This document shows positions 25,401 through 38,497 of a stretch of 64,000 nucleotides of DNA, one piece after another. The notes beneath the pieces are model-generated. The model was not told the origin of the DNA, searched no databases, and saw nothing but the letters and a program-made list of their open reading frames with translations. Each line of letters opens with the position of its first letter. Position 1 is the first letter of the stretch. Source of the DNA: Procambarus clarkii (taxonomy: Eukaryota > Arthropoda > Malacostraca > Decapoda > Cambaridae); assembly GCF_040958095.1 (NCBI RefSeq), contig NC_091188.1, positions 41,751,387-41,815,386 of the forward strand, written 5' to 3'. The position numbers and the translations under genes were made by a program.

Positions 25401-26613
25401 ATCATTGCTTCTGTGGCAGCTTGCCTTAGTATTGATTGATCTTTGATTACATTCATAAAGGGGAATGGGAACGTTGTAAGGACTACACAGAGTAATCACA
25501 CTAACATCATGCATCAATGAGAAAATCCTTAGGAGCTGTGATGAGGATTCGAACCTATGCAGTGGGTATTCCCACACACCTGCCCCAGACAAATATGTCG
25601 TGGCTTAGTTGTCTGGGGCATGTGTGTGGGAATACCCACTCTATAGGTTCGAATCCTCATCACGACTCCTATGGATTTTCTCCTTGTAAGGATTCTTGTC
25701 CCTAGTTGGCACTTCCCCCCAGATATCTGGCATTGCCTGGTGTAACAGTTAATAAGCTTGGGAACTACTGAAGTGATGCCCAAGAAGGGGGTATATCATT
25801 GCATTCAACAGTATTAAGAATCTACTGAGTGGCTACTTGAAAAGAAGCTTTTCATTTGATCTACACTTAATAACTTAATTTGTTTAATTTTGAAATTTAT
25901 TGACTTTTATCTCTGTTGTAGATAAGCAGATCAGGTTAGTATCCATTTTACTTTAGTCTAGAAACCATAACTGGCTGAGATTGTTTACATTATATGGAGA
26001 ATTTTATTGTCAGAATCCAAATGTAAGGAGTCCACTGTACTATTATTATTATTATTATTATTATTTTCATCATTATCATCATTATTATTATTATTAATTA
26101 TTATTATTATTATTATTTATTATTATTACTGTATTATTATTATTATTATTGTGCTTCATTTTCTTCTGGAAGAGGTGAATGGTAGTAAATATATTGTGGG
26201 CTGAGAATGCATTTAACACCTGCTTTAGGAGTCGTTGGAATATCTCGCTAAACTCTCAGTCCAACAGACGATACGTACGCTGGTTTGGTGATGAGCACAC
26301 ATCAGCGCAGGAGATGGCTGCGTACGCCCTTCACTACTATAAGAAATGGGAGGATGATATTGAGGCCTGGCAGAATCCCATCCTCCAGGACAAGTAAGCC
26401 TTATGTTCTCCATGTGTGTAATTACCTAAGTGTAATTGCCTAAGTGTAGTTACAGGATGAGAGCTACGCTCGTGGTGTCCCGTCTTCCCAGTACTCTTTG
26501 TCATATAACGCTTTGAAACTACTGACAGTTTTGGCCTCTACCACCTTCTCACCTAACTTGTTCCAACCGTCTACCACTGTTTGCGAAAGTGAATTTTCTT
26601 ATATTTCTTCGGC

Positions 26614-26647
<34 letters not shown>

Positions 26648-29600
26648 TGTGTGTGTGTGTATTATCAATGTGGAGTGTATATGTATGTTGTACCTAATAG
26701 GCCAAGTTGCCTAACAAGCTGAATTTTCCTGATATAATATATTTTCACAATTTTATTCCTGTAGAATGGTTAAGCTTTGCATTATATTATATATGATTTG
26801 ATTTTTTTTTTATTTTGAGTTAACTAACAGAAATTTGATTAAACTTAGCCTAATCCATCTAACTTAATCAAACCTAACCTATCCTAACCTAACATAATTA
26901 AGCCAATAATTCATGATCTTAATGTAATATAATAATATTATATATAATAATACTATAATATAATATATAATATAATAATACCTGTAGAAATAACTAAGTT
27001 AGCCCATATTAAAACTAATTTTTGTTTTAAACCCGCCTGGGTTTTCTGGGGGGAGCCCCGTCGGCTCCCCGGAGCTATACCAGCTGATAAGCTAATGTCA
27101 GACTTTGGCATCAGTCATGTGTATGGAGTTCTAGGACCTACCGGGGACCACGGCCAGAACCTGGCCCCCTCAGAAAGGCAAGGGGAGCAATGGCCTATAG
27201 AAACCCCCGTGTGGTTGGATGGCTATGTCTGACATCGACCGGGTCAAGCATCCAGAAAGGTAAGCATTCCAAAACAAACCCCTATTCTGGTTAAAATTGC
27301 TACCAAAAGCCAAACTAGTGGATAGAACTCCCCAACAGAAAACAAGCGAACTAGTATGACGTCACTGCGCCGCTGTCTGTGCAGCTCCCCCCTCCCCGGG
27401 AGAGGGAACGGGGAGCTCCAGACCTCCCACGCCGGCTATCCACCCATCAGTTCTTCGGCTGATGCTATAGGCACCGGTTGTGTGCTCCGGCTCCAATAGT
27501 TATTTCAGCACTGTACTTAGAGTGTGGTGTCTGTCTTCTAGGTGGTGCGTGAGCTGGGTGTGTGTCTCCAGTACTCGGGCTGCATGCGCCTAGGGTTCCC
27601 TTCCCTAGGTGCCCTGTAAGTACTGCCCTTGGGGCTTGGGACTATCTTCCACAAGTTCCTTGGGTTCTGCCCCCTGCTAGGCGTTTACTGCTTAGTTTTC
27701 GGCCGCTCTTTGTGTGCTCGGGTGTTCTGTCTCCCTTGTTCGCCTTAGGGTAAGGGGCAGTTTTGCACTGGCAGGGCGCAGGGTGCTGTGCAGCCTGTTT
27801 TCACCTAGATGGCGGCCGGCTCTGTTCCGCCTGAGTACGCTGTCCTCTTGCGGGGTTTTTCTTTTTCTTTTTGTTCATCTACCTGGTGGGGGGTCTGCCT
27901 TCGTTCTTGCCCCCCCCTGTGTCCCTTGTGTTCTGAGTATTATTCTGGTGGTTTCCCCTGCTAGGTCCCCATGAGTGTACATGTCCCGGGGGTTCAGCTC
28001 TTAGAAAGTTGTTTGGTAGCTTTGGGCACCGGTTAGCAGTACCCTGCCTGGGATTACCTGAGCGCGAGTCCTATTATTGTAACGGGGGGGGGGGGAAGAT
28101 TAGGAAAGTTAAGTAAAGCAAAGTAAAGGTAGAAGGAGGGGAGGAGGAAAGAGGGATGAAGGATGGGTGGATAGAACATGGGGGAGGTTGAGGTAGGAAC
28201 TGAGGTAGAGAGAGGTGAGCGGGAATAGAAAACGGGGAGCGAACGGGAAGAGGGGAAGCAGGAGGGAGAAAAGGGAGGAGGAGGAGGAGGAGTAGAGTGA
28301 TGTAAGAGGAGAAATAATAGAGAGTAGGGAGAGTTGACTGACTGTTGTTCTATCTATGATGTTATTATTCTAAGATGTTATACAGTACTGATATTAATTT
28401 TACTTTACATATTCTAATATATAAGCTGCCACCACCTGTCTCATTCACAAACTAAATCTTAATTCCACTTAAAAAATGCAACAGGAACACTGCTTAATTT
28501 CTCACTTGTTCATCTAGTTATTTCTCTAGCCTTAACTCTTACTTGAGGGGGACATTGATTCAAAAAGAGGACTGAACAAAAGTCAAGCTTGTTATTCTAC
28601 ACACAGACATTTATTGAATTTAATTATTTCAAATTATTTAAATTTCCATAGTTCTTACTATTTAACATTTTGACGTCCTATTATTTTAACACTATATTGA
28701 CCAAATTAAAAGGGGGGGGGGATCACCCACTCCATACACGCCCACACCATTCATGGCTAAATGGTTCAGACTCCACATGCTTGTCACCACTAAGACACAC
28801 TTCTAGTTAAAGACAATGCATAACTGAACTCTCACCTTCTCAACTCAGATGGATGCACCCTGAGGGTACCTGGGGTGTCACCCGTCAGGGTGGGAAGACT
28901 GGCTGGTCACCTTCTCTCTGTGCAAGGCGGTCACTAACTGCTCAAAACACCTCGCTGGCCGTGCCCGGGGTGGGTACTCTCGCAAGCCAGTACAACGGGC
29001 TCCTTGTTAAATAGTACTGCTGACAGCACAAGCTGGGCTGGCTCGCTCTTCCACTACCATCTTGCTCCTCACAATTACCCACACACACACACCCACAATT
29101 ACAACTCACAATTATACATGAAAGAGTGCAAAATACTTGCACTGTTACATTATAGTAAACGCTTGGGACCCTGGGAAACCCCTGGGGGTGCGTGGGTCCG
29201 ATGGATGTGACCCCGGAGTTCCCCCTCGCTTCCAGTGAGTTTGAGGGTTGCTCTCGCCCCTTGCCTCGGGATGACTTTTTGTTTTGCCTCCGTCTGCTGC
29301 CTGTGGGGTCGGTGACACCTTCGACCCGGAGTCCTGCGAGTTTTGTTGCTCATTGTAGCACGGTTACCCAGTTGTGTGCTGACTAAGCGGGTGCAGGCAG
29401 CAGGGGCGTTGCACGTTGAGCTTTGGTGGTGGCAACGCTCTCGTTTGTTTGTTCCCCGGTTCGTTTGCTCCCCAATACCGTTTTGGTTCGTGTTGGGACT
29501 TGGGGATGTTGGTTACTTCGGTTCCTTCCATGCCCTCTTGTCTTTCACCTGGATTCCCCCTTCCTAGCTCCATTCGGTTCCTTACCGTCTGTGGGTTCGG

Positions 29601-32600
29601 GGTCGGGGTGGGGTTCCATCTTCTTTTTGCCAACTTGGGCTTCTTTGGTTGTCGCACCCGAGATCTTCCTGCGGCTTCGCCTTTTCCTGGGCTTGGATGA
29701 GCCTTGTCGGGGCTGATTACGTTCTGCCTCGCGTGTCTCGCCTCCGGTTGGTGGTCTGGTGGCTTCGTTGTTGGTGTCCCACCTGCGTGTTTCTTCTTGG
29801 TGGCTGTATGGGGTATTTTGGCGGTCCTTCCTTTTCCTCCTGTTCCTTCTTAGGTGGCTGTGGTTGTTAGCGTCGGCTTGGTTTTTCTGGTGGGGGTTGG
29901 GGGCCGTTATCTTACCCCCATACTGTTGCTTCGCTTCGTGTGGCGCTGGCGAAGCCGCTTTGGCTTGCTTTCGGTCTTGGTGTTGCTTCTGCACCGTTAG
30001 TAAGCTGTCTTGTGCGTTGTTTCACCACCTCTGTTTGTGCGCTGCTTGTACCGTCCTGGTCTCTGGTCAGCGTGCTCTGTCTTCTCCTCGGTTGGTGGTG
30101 CCCCTTCGGTTCAGGTTTGTTTTTCATCGGCTCTTTTTTCCTGTTGGCATTTGCCTCTGGGGGGTCAGGTCGCTGGGCTTCTTGCTCTCCTCCGCAGGGG
30201 TTTCTGCTCCTTCGGTCTTGGCGTTTTGGTTGTTCGGTGGCAGCCGTCTCCATCTTTTCTGGCACGGGATGGGGCTGCTGTGTTCCGGAGGGGTCCTTGG
30301 TTTGTTGGTGCTTGGTTGGTCGGGCCGGGGGTGTGTCGTGTTTTGTGTTCGGTGGCGGCCCTCCTCTGTTATTTGCGTGCCGCGGCCTTTATGTCCGGGG
30401 CGCGCTTTGAGTTGATCCGGTTCTGTTCTTTCCTGTTCGCATGTGAAGGTATCCCGGGTTGTCCGCCGTGTTATTGTGGCTAGATTGCCTGTGTTCTTTC
30501 CTCATGCCTTTGGCATTCATTCGTGGCTTCACTGCTCTTGCTACCATTTTGGCGGCGTGTCCTTGCTGCCATTCGGGCATGGATCTTTTGGCGTTCGTAC
30601 AGGGGCCTTGCTGCTCGTTGTCTCGTGTTGTTCCCGGGCCCTTTTGGGGCTGTGTCGCCTTGGGTTGGCGTTTGCTGCTGGTTGTCTCGCTTCCATTGAG
30701 GAGTGTGTGGTGTCCGCCTCCCAGTTCTGTCCCTTTGACCTTCCTCTGTGGGTAGTTAGCTCCGGGGAGCCGACGGGGCTCCCCCCAGAAAACCAGCGTT
30801 GAATGTAATGAAACGCCATTTTCTGTGTGAGACCCGGAGGCTCCCCGGCAACCCTCCCTCCCTCCAGTCGGCGGTTTTTCATGTGTTTTGACATCCAGCT
30901 TCAGAACTGATGGGTGGATAGCCAGCGTGAGAGGCCTGGGGCACCCCCTTCCCCCTCCTGGGGAGGGGGGAGCTGCGCAGACAGCGGCGCGGTGACGTGT
31001 GACGTCATAATAGTTTGCTTGTTTTCTGTTGGGGAGTTCTATCCACTAGTTTGGCTTTTGGTAGCAATTTTAACCAGAATAGGGGTTTGTCTTGGAATGC
31101 TTACCTTTCTGGATGCTTGACCCGGTCGATGACAGACATAGAATGCTTCCAACCACACTGGGGTTTCTATAGGCCATTGCTCCCCTTGCCTCTCTGAGGG
31201 GGCCAGGTTCTGGCTGTGGTCCCTGGTAGGTCCTAGAACTCCATACACATGACTGATGCCAAAGTCTGACATTAGCTTATCAGCTGGTATAGCTCCAGGG
31301 AGCATCCGGGTCTCACCCAGAAAATGGCATTTCATTACATTCAATGCTGGTTTTTTACACTGAAAAAACTAGGCCTGGGCAGGTAAGTGGGGTGGCTACC
31401 ACACCAACCCTGATATATACTGATTAGTAAATATAGTGTTGAACTGTTGAACCTGGCTTGAGTCAAGAGGACAACCTCTGTGCGAGTGCTTCTATGAATG
31501 AGAATTTCAGTCGACTTTTTAAAGTCTAAATCAGAATTAACCACTGTGGTTGCAAAGTGAGCTCTCATTGGCTTGTTTGGAACCACTGAAGGCCGGGAAA
31601 CACGTCGCATTCTGGTCTCGGGCTGGGTTCAACCTGAGGATTCACCCCAGGGCAGATTATGGACATTGTACTTCACTCTGCAAGCCAGGGATATCATGTG
31701 TGACAATTTTATCTTCTCTTGTTCATCATTTTTTAAAGTATCTTTGTAACACATGACAAGCCTGTACATAAAACATTGAAGCTGGGAGGACTACCATTTG
31801 AAACTAAGTTGGTCACTTTGGCAATTAAATGCTGGTAGACAGGTTGACTATGCACTACAGTGCTGCTCATTTACATACTTCCACATAAGCGATGTATGTC
31901 TTAAGCTAGCTTTGTCTATACTGCTTTCCTATTTTCTCTTCACTTGTTAACTATAAATTAAACATTATGTTCCCATTATTGATGTAGCACTTGCAGAAAC
32001 TCTCACTACATGACGTACCAGCTCTTATCCTCACATTATTGATGTAGCACTTGCAGAAACTCTCACTACATGACATACCAGCTCTTATCCTCACATTTTC
32101 ACTCATTTGGTAAATTTGTGTTTTTCAGAGATTTACCAGACTGGTTTAAGAGTGCTGTGTTCAATGAGCTGTACTTCATATCAGATGGTGGATCAGTCTG
32201 GCTAGAGATGCCACAGCCTGTAAATACTTCATTGCCTTCATATGATTCACGGTGAGTTAGACTGTAGACGAGTCGCTTACAAAGAAAAATTGTTCTTTCT
32301 ATTAGCTCATTGCACAGAATTATTCCTAAGGCAAGATCACTAAATACCCCATTGTATTAGTCACTGATTGTAAGGAGAGGAATGGCATCTCACTCCAGTG
32401 CAGCAGTGATCATTTAAAACTCTATTGCTGGATGATTCTGGTGCTAGAAGTCCATTGGAGATGAGTTCAGCCCCAAATAACCATAGAAAGTAAACCTGTA
32501 AATACTCAAAACATTTCCAAACCATACTTAGCATCACAGGGATTACCAAGTAGTCTTCTGACCCAACTGCTAGTTTCCCAAACTAGCCGCTGCTTCTGAC

Positions 32601-35600
32601 TGCTATCAGATGGCAGCACTCAAGCCCCCTGTGATGTCAAGTAATGCATAACAAACTCTAGAGTTTTTATGAGTGAACTTTCTGCAGTGACTCTAGGTTA
32701 GAAATGAGCTTTACTCCAGTGAATTGCTAGTATCAATATGACTTGAGAGAATGGTATGAAAAGATCCCTGTTGCACCACCGCACCAACACTGCAACTGTT
32801 GCAACAATGCAATTTCCTATCACCCTTTCCTGACACTTGTTATTCTGCCCAATTGGACATTGAGCAGTATTGCCTGAGGGAACATCTGGGTGTCTTGAAT
32901 AGAAAGTACTGTAGTTGTGCAGATGCTTTTCAAGTCACAATAACGGCAGAAAACAAATAGCCAAACCAACACATATGAAATAAAATGTCAGTGATGACAT
33001 TTAGGTCCGTTGTGCACCAATATCGAGACAAAACGGTTTAAACTTGGTAAGGGCCCAGGATGGACCGAAACACTATCACCTTTATTTTATTTCATAATGT
33101 ATGGGCTGGGATATTAGTGTTTCTTATTCACTCAAATCTGATATTCATATTTTAAATTAGATGTTTTATTAAATATTTTAAAATCTTTCATAAAGTATGG
33201 CTCATCTCCACAGGCCTGAATTTGGTCGATTTGCATACCTGGAAAGTCACGAGTATCGCATGTACAATACATATGATGTACACTTTTATGCATCGTGGGC
33301 GTTGGTGATGCTCTGGCCTGAACTGCAGAAGTCACTGCAGTATGACATGGCCCAGTGGACGATATCGGCCGACCTCACGCCACGCACTCATCTTTTTCGT
33401 GGAAATAAAGGTGTCAGAAAGTTGGCAAATGCTGTTCCTCATGATGCTGGTGATCCTGGTGAGTAAACATTCTTATTGAGACATGGATGCTGTAGGTGTT
33501 ATCACACTAAAAGCCAGCTGGCATGTAGTGATTATCTTTCTGTGCTACTGTTTAAAAATCTTCACTTAATTTTTACCTGTATTGAACACGTGCTGGTCAT
33601 CTCAATGGTGGTCCACTGTCAACTATCATCTTTTCCAGGATTAATAGACACTGTTAGGTTACGGAATGATTAATTTGACTTGTTTTATGTAGGTTATTGT
33701 AATAATAATAATAATAATAGTACTACTAATAATTTATTTCTAAGACACAGAGGCTAATATTAGAGTGGTTACTTTTGTTGAGTGGTTAAATGTGGATTTT
33801 CAAATACAGTAGACAAAATACAGTATTTGTTTTATAAAGTCAATAAATATGCTCAGTGTTTCAGGTATGGCTTATTGAGTTGATTGTTTTTTAGATTTAT
33901 TGTAGTAATACTTAATAGATTAATAACAAGAATCTATATGCATCTGAATAACACACACGTGGAAACACGCACAAACTCATAGTTGTCATCCTGTAACTAC
34001 ACTTGGGTAATTACTCTTGGGTAACACACATGAACAACTTTTTCACGCTAGTGGAAAGTATTTTTTAGTGATAATTATAAGTACAGTATATTTCTATATA
34101 TTTTGCTCTCAGTGGGCAGTGATGGCCACGAAAATCTCTAGTGTTTCAAGAGTGACCCTCGAGTTCCTGTGCCCCGAGGTTGTTGAGGTGGAGGTGCCAC
34201 TGAGGCGCCACCCAGAAAGTAGAGTTTCATTACGCTCAGTGTGCAGATGAAGAGTCACAATAACGTGGCTGAAATATGTTGACCAAATCGATTTGATTTG
34301 GACTTGATTTCAATCGACTTGAGAAAGGTCCAGGACAGACCGAAACGTTGTCGTCCCTTCACCTTGTAGTGTGTGGTCTGGTCAACATACTTTAGCCACG
34401 TTATTGTGACTCATCGCCTGCATATGTTGACCAAAGCACAAACTAGAAAGTCAAGGGACGACGACATTTCGGTCCGTCCTAGACCATTCTCAAGTCGAAA
34501 CGTCGTCATCCCTTCACTTTCTAGTGTGTGGTTTGGTCAACATTACACTCCGCGCTCTTTATGCAACTGTTATTTCTTTAGGCTTTGATCCTAACGTATG
34601 GCTTCAATATTTTCTTGTAGCTATATCACGTATTTGTGATTTCTTTGGGAAATTTTGTTTGCATGCTTCTATATCTTCCCTAATTATCTTTCAGAGGATG
34701 AGCCATTTGTGCGAGTTAATGCCTACCAGATACATGACACCAGCTTTTGGAAGGATCTAAATCTTAAGTTTGTTTTGCAGGTAAGACCACTTGCTAAGCA
34801 GTCCATTCATTCTCTGAATTGATCACTTTGTACAAAAAAGTGCAACTATTTTGCCAAATTAGAAATGTATGAACCCGAGCATCCTACCTAACCTGTTGAG
34901 GCCGATGCATAGAAAAGGTTAATATTGCAGTGCTTTGAATTTGACTAACACTTGGCAATTTTAACAGGTTGTTAATTGCGTTAAGAATATGATGTATCGG
35001 GTGAGAGAACAGGTTGTACTTAGATGCTTCAGTATGATAAACAGCTGCCTATCATGTCATTGGTGTTGAAGCCACAGTACAGATTACAGAATAACATTAG
35101 TATGTTTTAACATTGATCACTCCATAAGTATTTCAATAGTTGGTATTATTTTCTTTCCATTGCAGTGTATTTTACTGAAAAAAAATATTTCAGGTTTTCA
35201 GAGATTACAGTTTCTTTAAAGACCAGGATTACATAACACACATGTGGCCTGTATGCCGAGCCGTGATGGATCGCTGCTTTACCTATGATCGAGACGGTGA
35301 CGGGCTAATTGAAAATGAAGGGGAAGCCGATCAAACATATGATTCTTGGATCATGCATGGGCCTTCCGCTTACTGTTCCTCACTATGGGTGGCAGCTTTG
35401 GCTGTCATGGTGGAGATGGCTGTTAAACTTAATGATGAATCTGAGGAGATAAAGTTTGCCGAAGCTCTTGCTAAAGCCAAATTAACACTCCAGGAAAAGC
35501 TATGGAATGGTATGTATACTCTGTATCGTATTATATATTTTATACAACAGATGAAACAAATTCTCTCTTTTGCTCACTGTTGCACACACACTCTTGCACT

Positions 35601-38466
35601 CTCCCTCCCTCTCCTTGTTGACATGTTAAATAAACATGTTCCAAATGTGGGTCAACCTACGTGTGGTAATTGCTGATGGAGGTAATGTTCTAAGAGAATG
35701 GCACGACCAGCATGCGGCTGTTGATGGCAGAGCACCTTGTGTTGCAGTTGCTGACGTCTGGTTGCCTATGAAGTTGGGCCAGGTCGGGAATTTTGAGAAA
35801 ATTGACCTTGTACATAACGATAAGCTCCTCAACATCTCTCTGGTGTTGAAGGCTCTGATGTACTTTCCAGTCCAACCAGAATGAGTCAAGACTGGAGTTT
35901 AGTCTTCTTGTACAGTTCTCTACCTTGTTCATATAAGGTTTTGCAACCCATGATATCAAGAAGGCGAGAAATGTGCCACAGGGCTGTAAGTTTTTTGGCC
36001 AACTTGCATGTCGGGTTTAACATGTGGCTTTTCATGTTCATTGAAGAGTCATACTTTTACCCTAAGATGTCAGCTGGATCACTGAGCTGCTGTTAGGGTT
36101 ATCCCAGGGAGGGTTCGGAGTGGGAAGGTTCAATGTAATGTGTGGTATGTAATGTCTAGCTTTTTATTTGTTTGTTAATCTAAATGTTGTTGTCTTGTTT
36201 GTTAGTTATATTCTTGTCAAGTAAACTCGGGAACCACAGAGGGTCCCTCCAAGAATTAAAACTCTGAATGTAATGAAACTCCCTTTGTTGGTGGGTCTCC
36301 AGTAGCTTCTCATCCTGTTTGCTTATCACCTGTGGATTTGTGGGATTTTGCATAGGGTAAGTGAAGGAGCCAGCTGCTTGAGACCCCAGATGAACTGGGC
36401 TGCCATCTTAGGGTAAGTGAAGGGCAAGCTGATTCAACCTGGGCTGCCATCTGGTGACAATCGGGCACATCAGGGTTAGGGTATTTACCCTGCAGCAAGG
36501 ATTCTTTGTCTTGTTTACCTAGACGTCCCCAGTTTTCTTCAGACAGTTGTCCATTTTCTGTGCCTATGATTTTATGGGAGGTTAAAAAACAATTTTAGTC
36601 AGTCTTTAATCCACAAAGCTCACCTATGCCTCCTATTTTTTTTCCTGTGGGAAGTTATTCAGAATGCCAAAGCCCTCACCTGTCATTTTTCACTTCCCCT
36701 TTATTGATGGTTGTTATGGATTTGGAGTCGAGAGGATTCAATAGTGCCAGGTTGTTTCTTGTTGCTACATTTATCAGCTGGGTAGTTGCCTCTGCTCAGT
36801 TGCTGTGACTGTTAACAGTCCCAGTGGGCTGTATCACTCATAATGTGCTTTGCACATTAGTAAGTCTCATCTATTTGCCATCCCTTTTTCTGGGTGTGCG
36901 CTTTTTGTCACTATTTAGGACAAGTCTTGAAGCGCCTGCTCCATGTCATGCGTCCTGTTCATGTCGCATGATACCCGTCCTGTTGGGAAGAGTATCCCAG
37001 TCTTCTAAGATGAGTAATCCAGCCTGCTGCGGGTGAGTACCCCGGCCTACCAAGATAGGTGCTGCAGCCTGGCAAGATGAGTTTCTCAGCCCACAGGGTT
37101 GAGTGCCTCAGCCCAGCAGGTCGTGTGCCTCAGCCCAGCAGGTCGTGTGCCTCAGCCCAGCAGGTCGTGTGCCTCAGCCCACAGGGTTGAGTGCCTCAGC
37201 CCAGCAGGTCGTGTGCCTCAGCCCACAGGGTTGAGTGCCCTGGCACATTAACTTGAATGTCTTATCAACCTTGACTGATTAGGATTTTGCTTTAGGAAGC
37301 AACCATGTGGGATAGCTTTAAAATGTTGTTAAATTGCACAGAAAATAACATAAATACAAATGAATTTATTATAATCTATTGCCACAGATTTTTCCCCCCA
37401 ATGTTTTTCAGTTACATTGTATTAATAATTGTCCATTAAACTTGCAGGTAAATATTACAAGTTCGATTGCTGTGATGCAGCTCACAGTAAGAGCATCATG
37501 TCAGACCAGCTGGTAGGCCATTGGTACCTGTCTCTGTCCAATATTGGTGTCGAGGTCAGTACCCAAAAAGGTCATTATTGGCATGAAAATATTTTGAATT
37601 TTTATAATTTTGAAGTTGTAGCTCCTTAAAGATAAATACTTTTCTTGATGGCTTAATAGACTACAATATACAACCTCTTTTGAAACTACATTATGTATTT
37701 CTACATGTCCCTTTCTGCTGTTTTTAGCAGTTTATGAAAATTGTATACTTAAGTAAAAACATGATCTTTTATGTCCACAACAGTAAATTTGTGTATGTTT
37801 GACAAATAGTTTCAATGAGTACTATAATTTTTGGGTTATAGGTTGAATATGATGTAATAGACCAGACTGATGCCTCTCTTCTCTAGGTAACAGACTTGAC
37901 TTTAAATGACCTTAACGTCACTTACTCTGTCTTAACTGGTCGTTAGTTAACGGTTATGGTGTTCACCGTTGTTCCCTACTGTAACCTGAGCCCAGTGCTA
38001 CAGGTACAACTTGGTGATTGATAACCAAATGCCACGTGCGCTAGGAAATTCTGATGCCACGGTTACCAGTACACACAGTCCATAACTAGTTAAACACAAG
38101 ATGAAGTTAGAGAAGATTCAGAGGTATGCCACCAGACTAGTTCCGGAACTGAGTGGAATGAGTTACGAGGAAAGGCTAAGGGAGCTGAACCTCCGCAGTC
38201 TCCTTACCTTAAGCAGTCTCCGTGGTGTAGTGGTAAGACACTCGCCTGGCGTTCCGCGAGCGCTATGTCATGGATTCGTATCCTGGCCGGGGAGGATTTA
38301 CTGGGCGCAATTCCTTAACTGTAGCCTCTGTTTAACGCAACAGTAAAATGTGTACTTGGATGAAAAAACGATTCTTCACGGCAGGGGATCGTATTCCAGG
38401 GACTTGCCCGAAACGCTACGCGTACTAGTGGCTGTACAAGAATGTAATAACTCTTGTATATATCTC

Positions 38467-38497
<31 letters not shown>

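Larger units (their letters stand above)
27037..31313. mobile_element. 4.3 kb block with ~430-bp inverted arms
   Basis: The left arm (27037-~27470: ggttttctggggggagcccc, gctataccagctgataagct, ctagtggatagaactcccca) is repeated in reverse complement at ~30890-31313. A third copy of the terminal ~35 bp lies inverted at 30761-30797. The interior has no recognisable transposase, is A-poor and contains a homopurine tract. It may be a large foldback/TIR element or two opposed copies of one element trapping other DNA. It occupies GBA2 intron 8. Confidence 0.6.

Noticed and set aside
29165..30800. Overlapping 90-220 codon frames on both strands
   Set aside because: The block is nearly free of A, and every stop codon and its complement needs A, so frames stay open by composition. 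No conserved motif was seen.
35640..35889. Extension of GBA2 exon 12 or an overlapping gene
   Set aside because: The donor gtatgt at 35510 and exon 13 phase fit GBA2. The open frames after it belong to a minus-strand LINE fragment repeated at 41500.
37080..37245. CRISPR-like array
   Set aside because: 22-bp units are directly adjacent with no spacers, so this is a tandem repeat.
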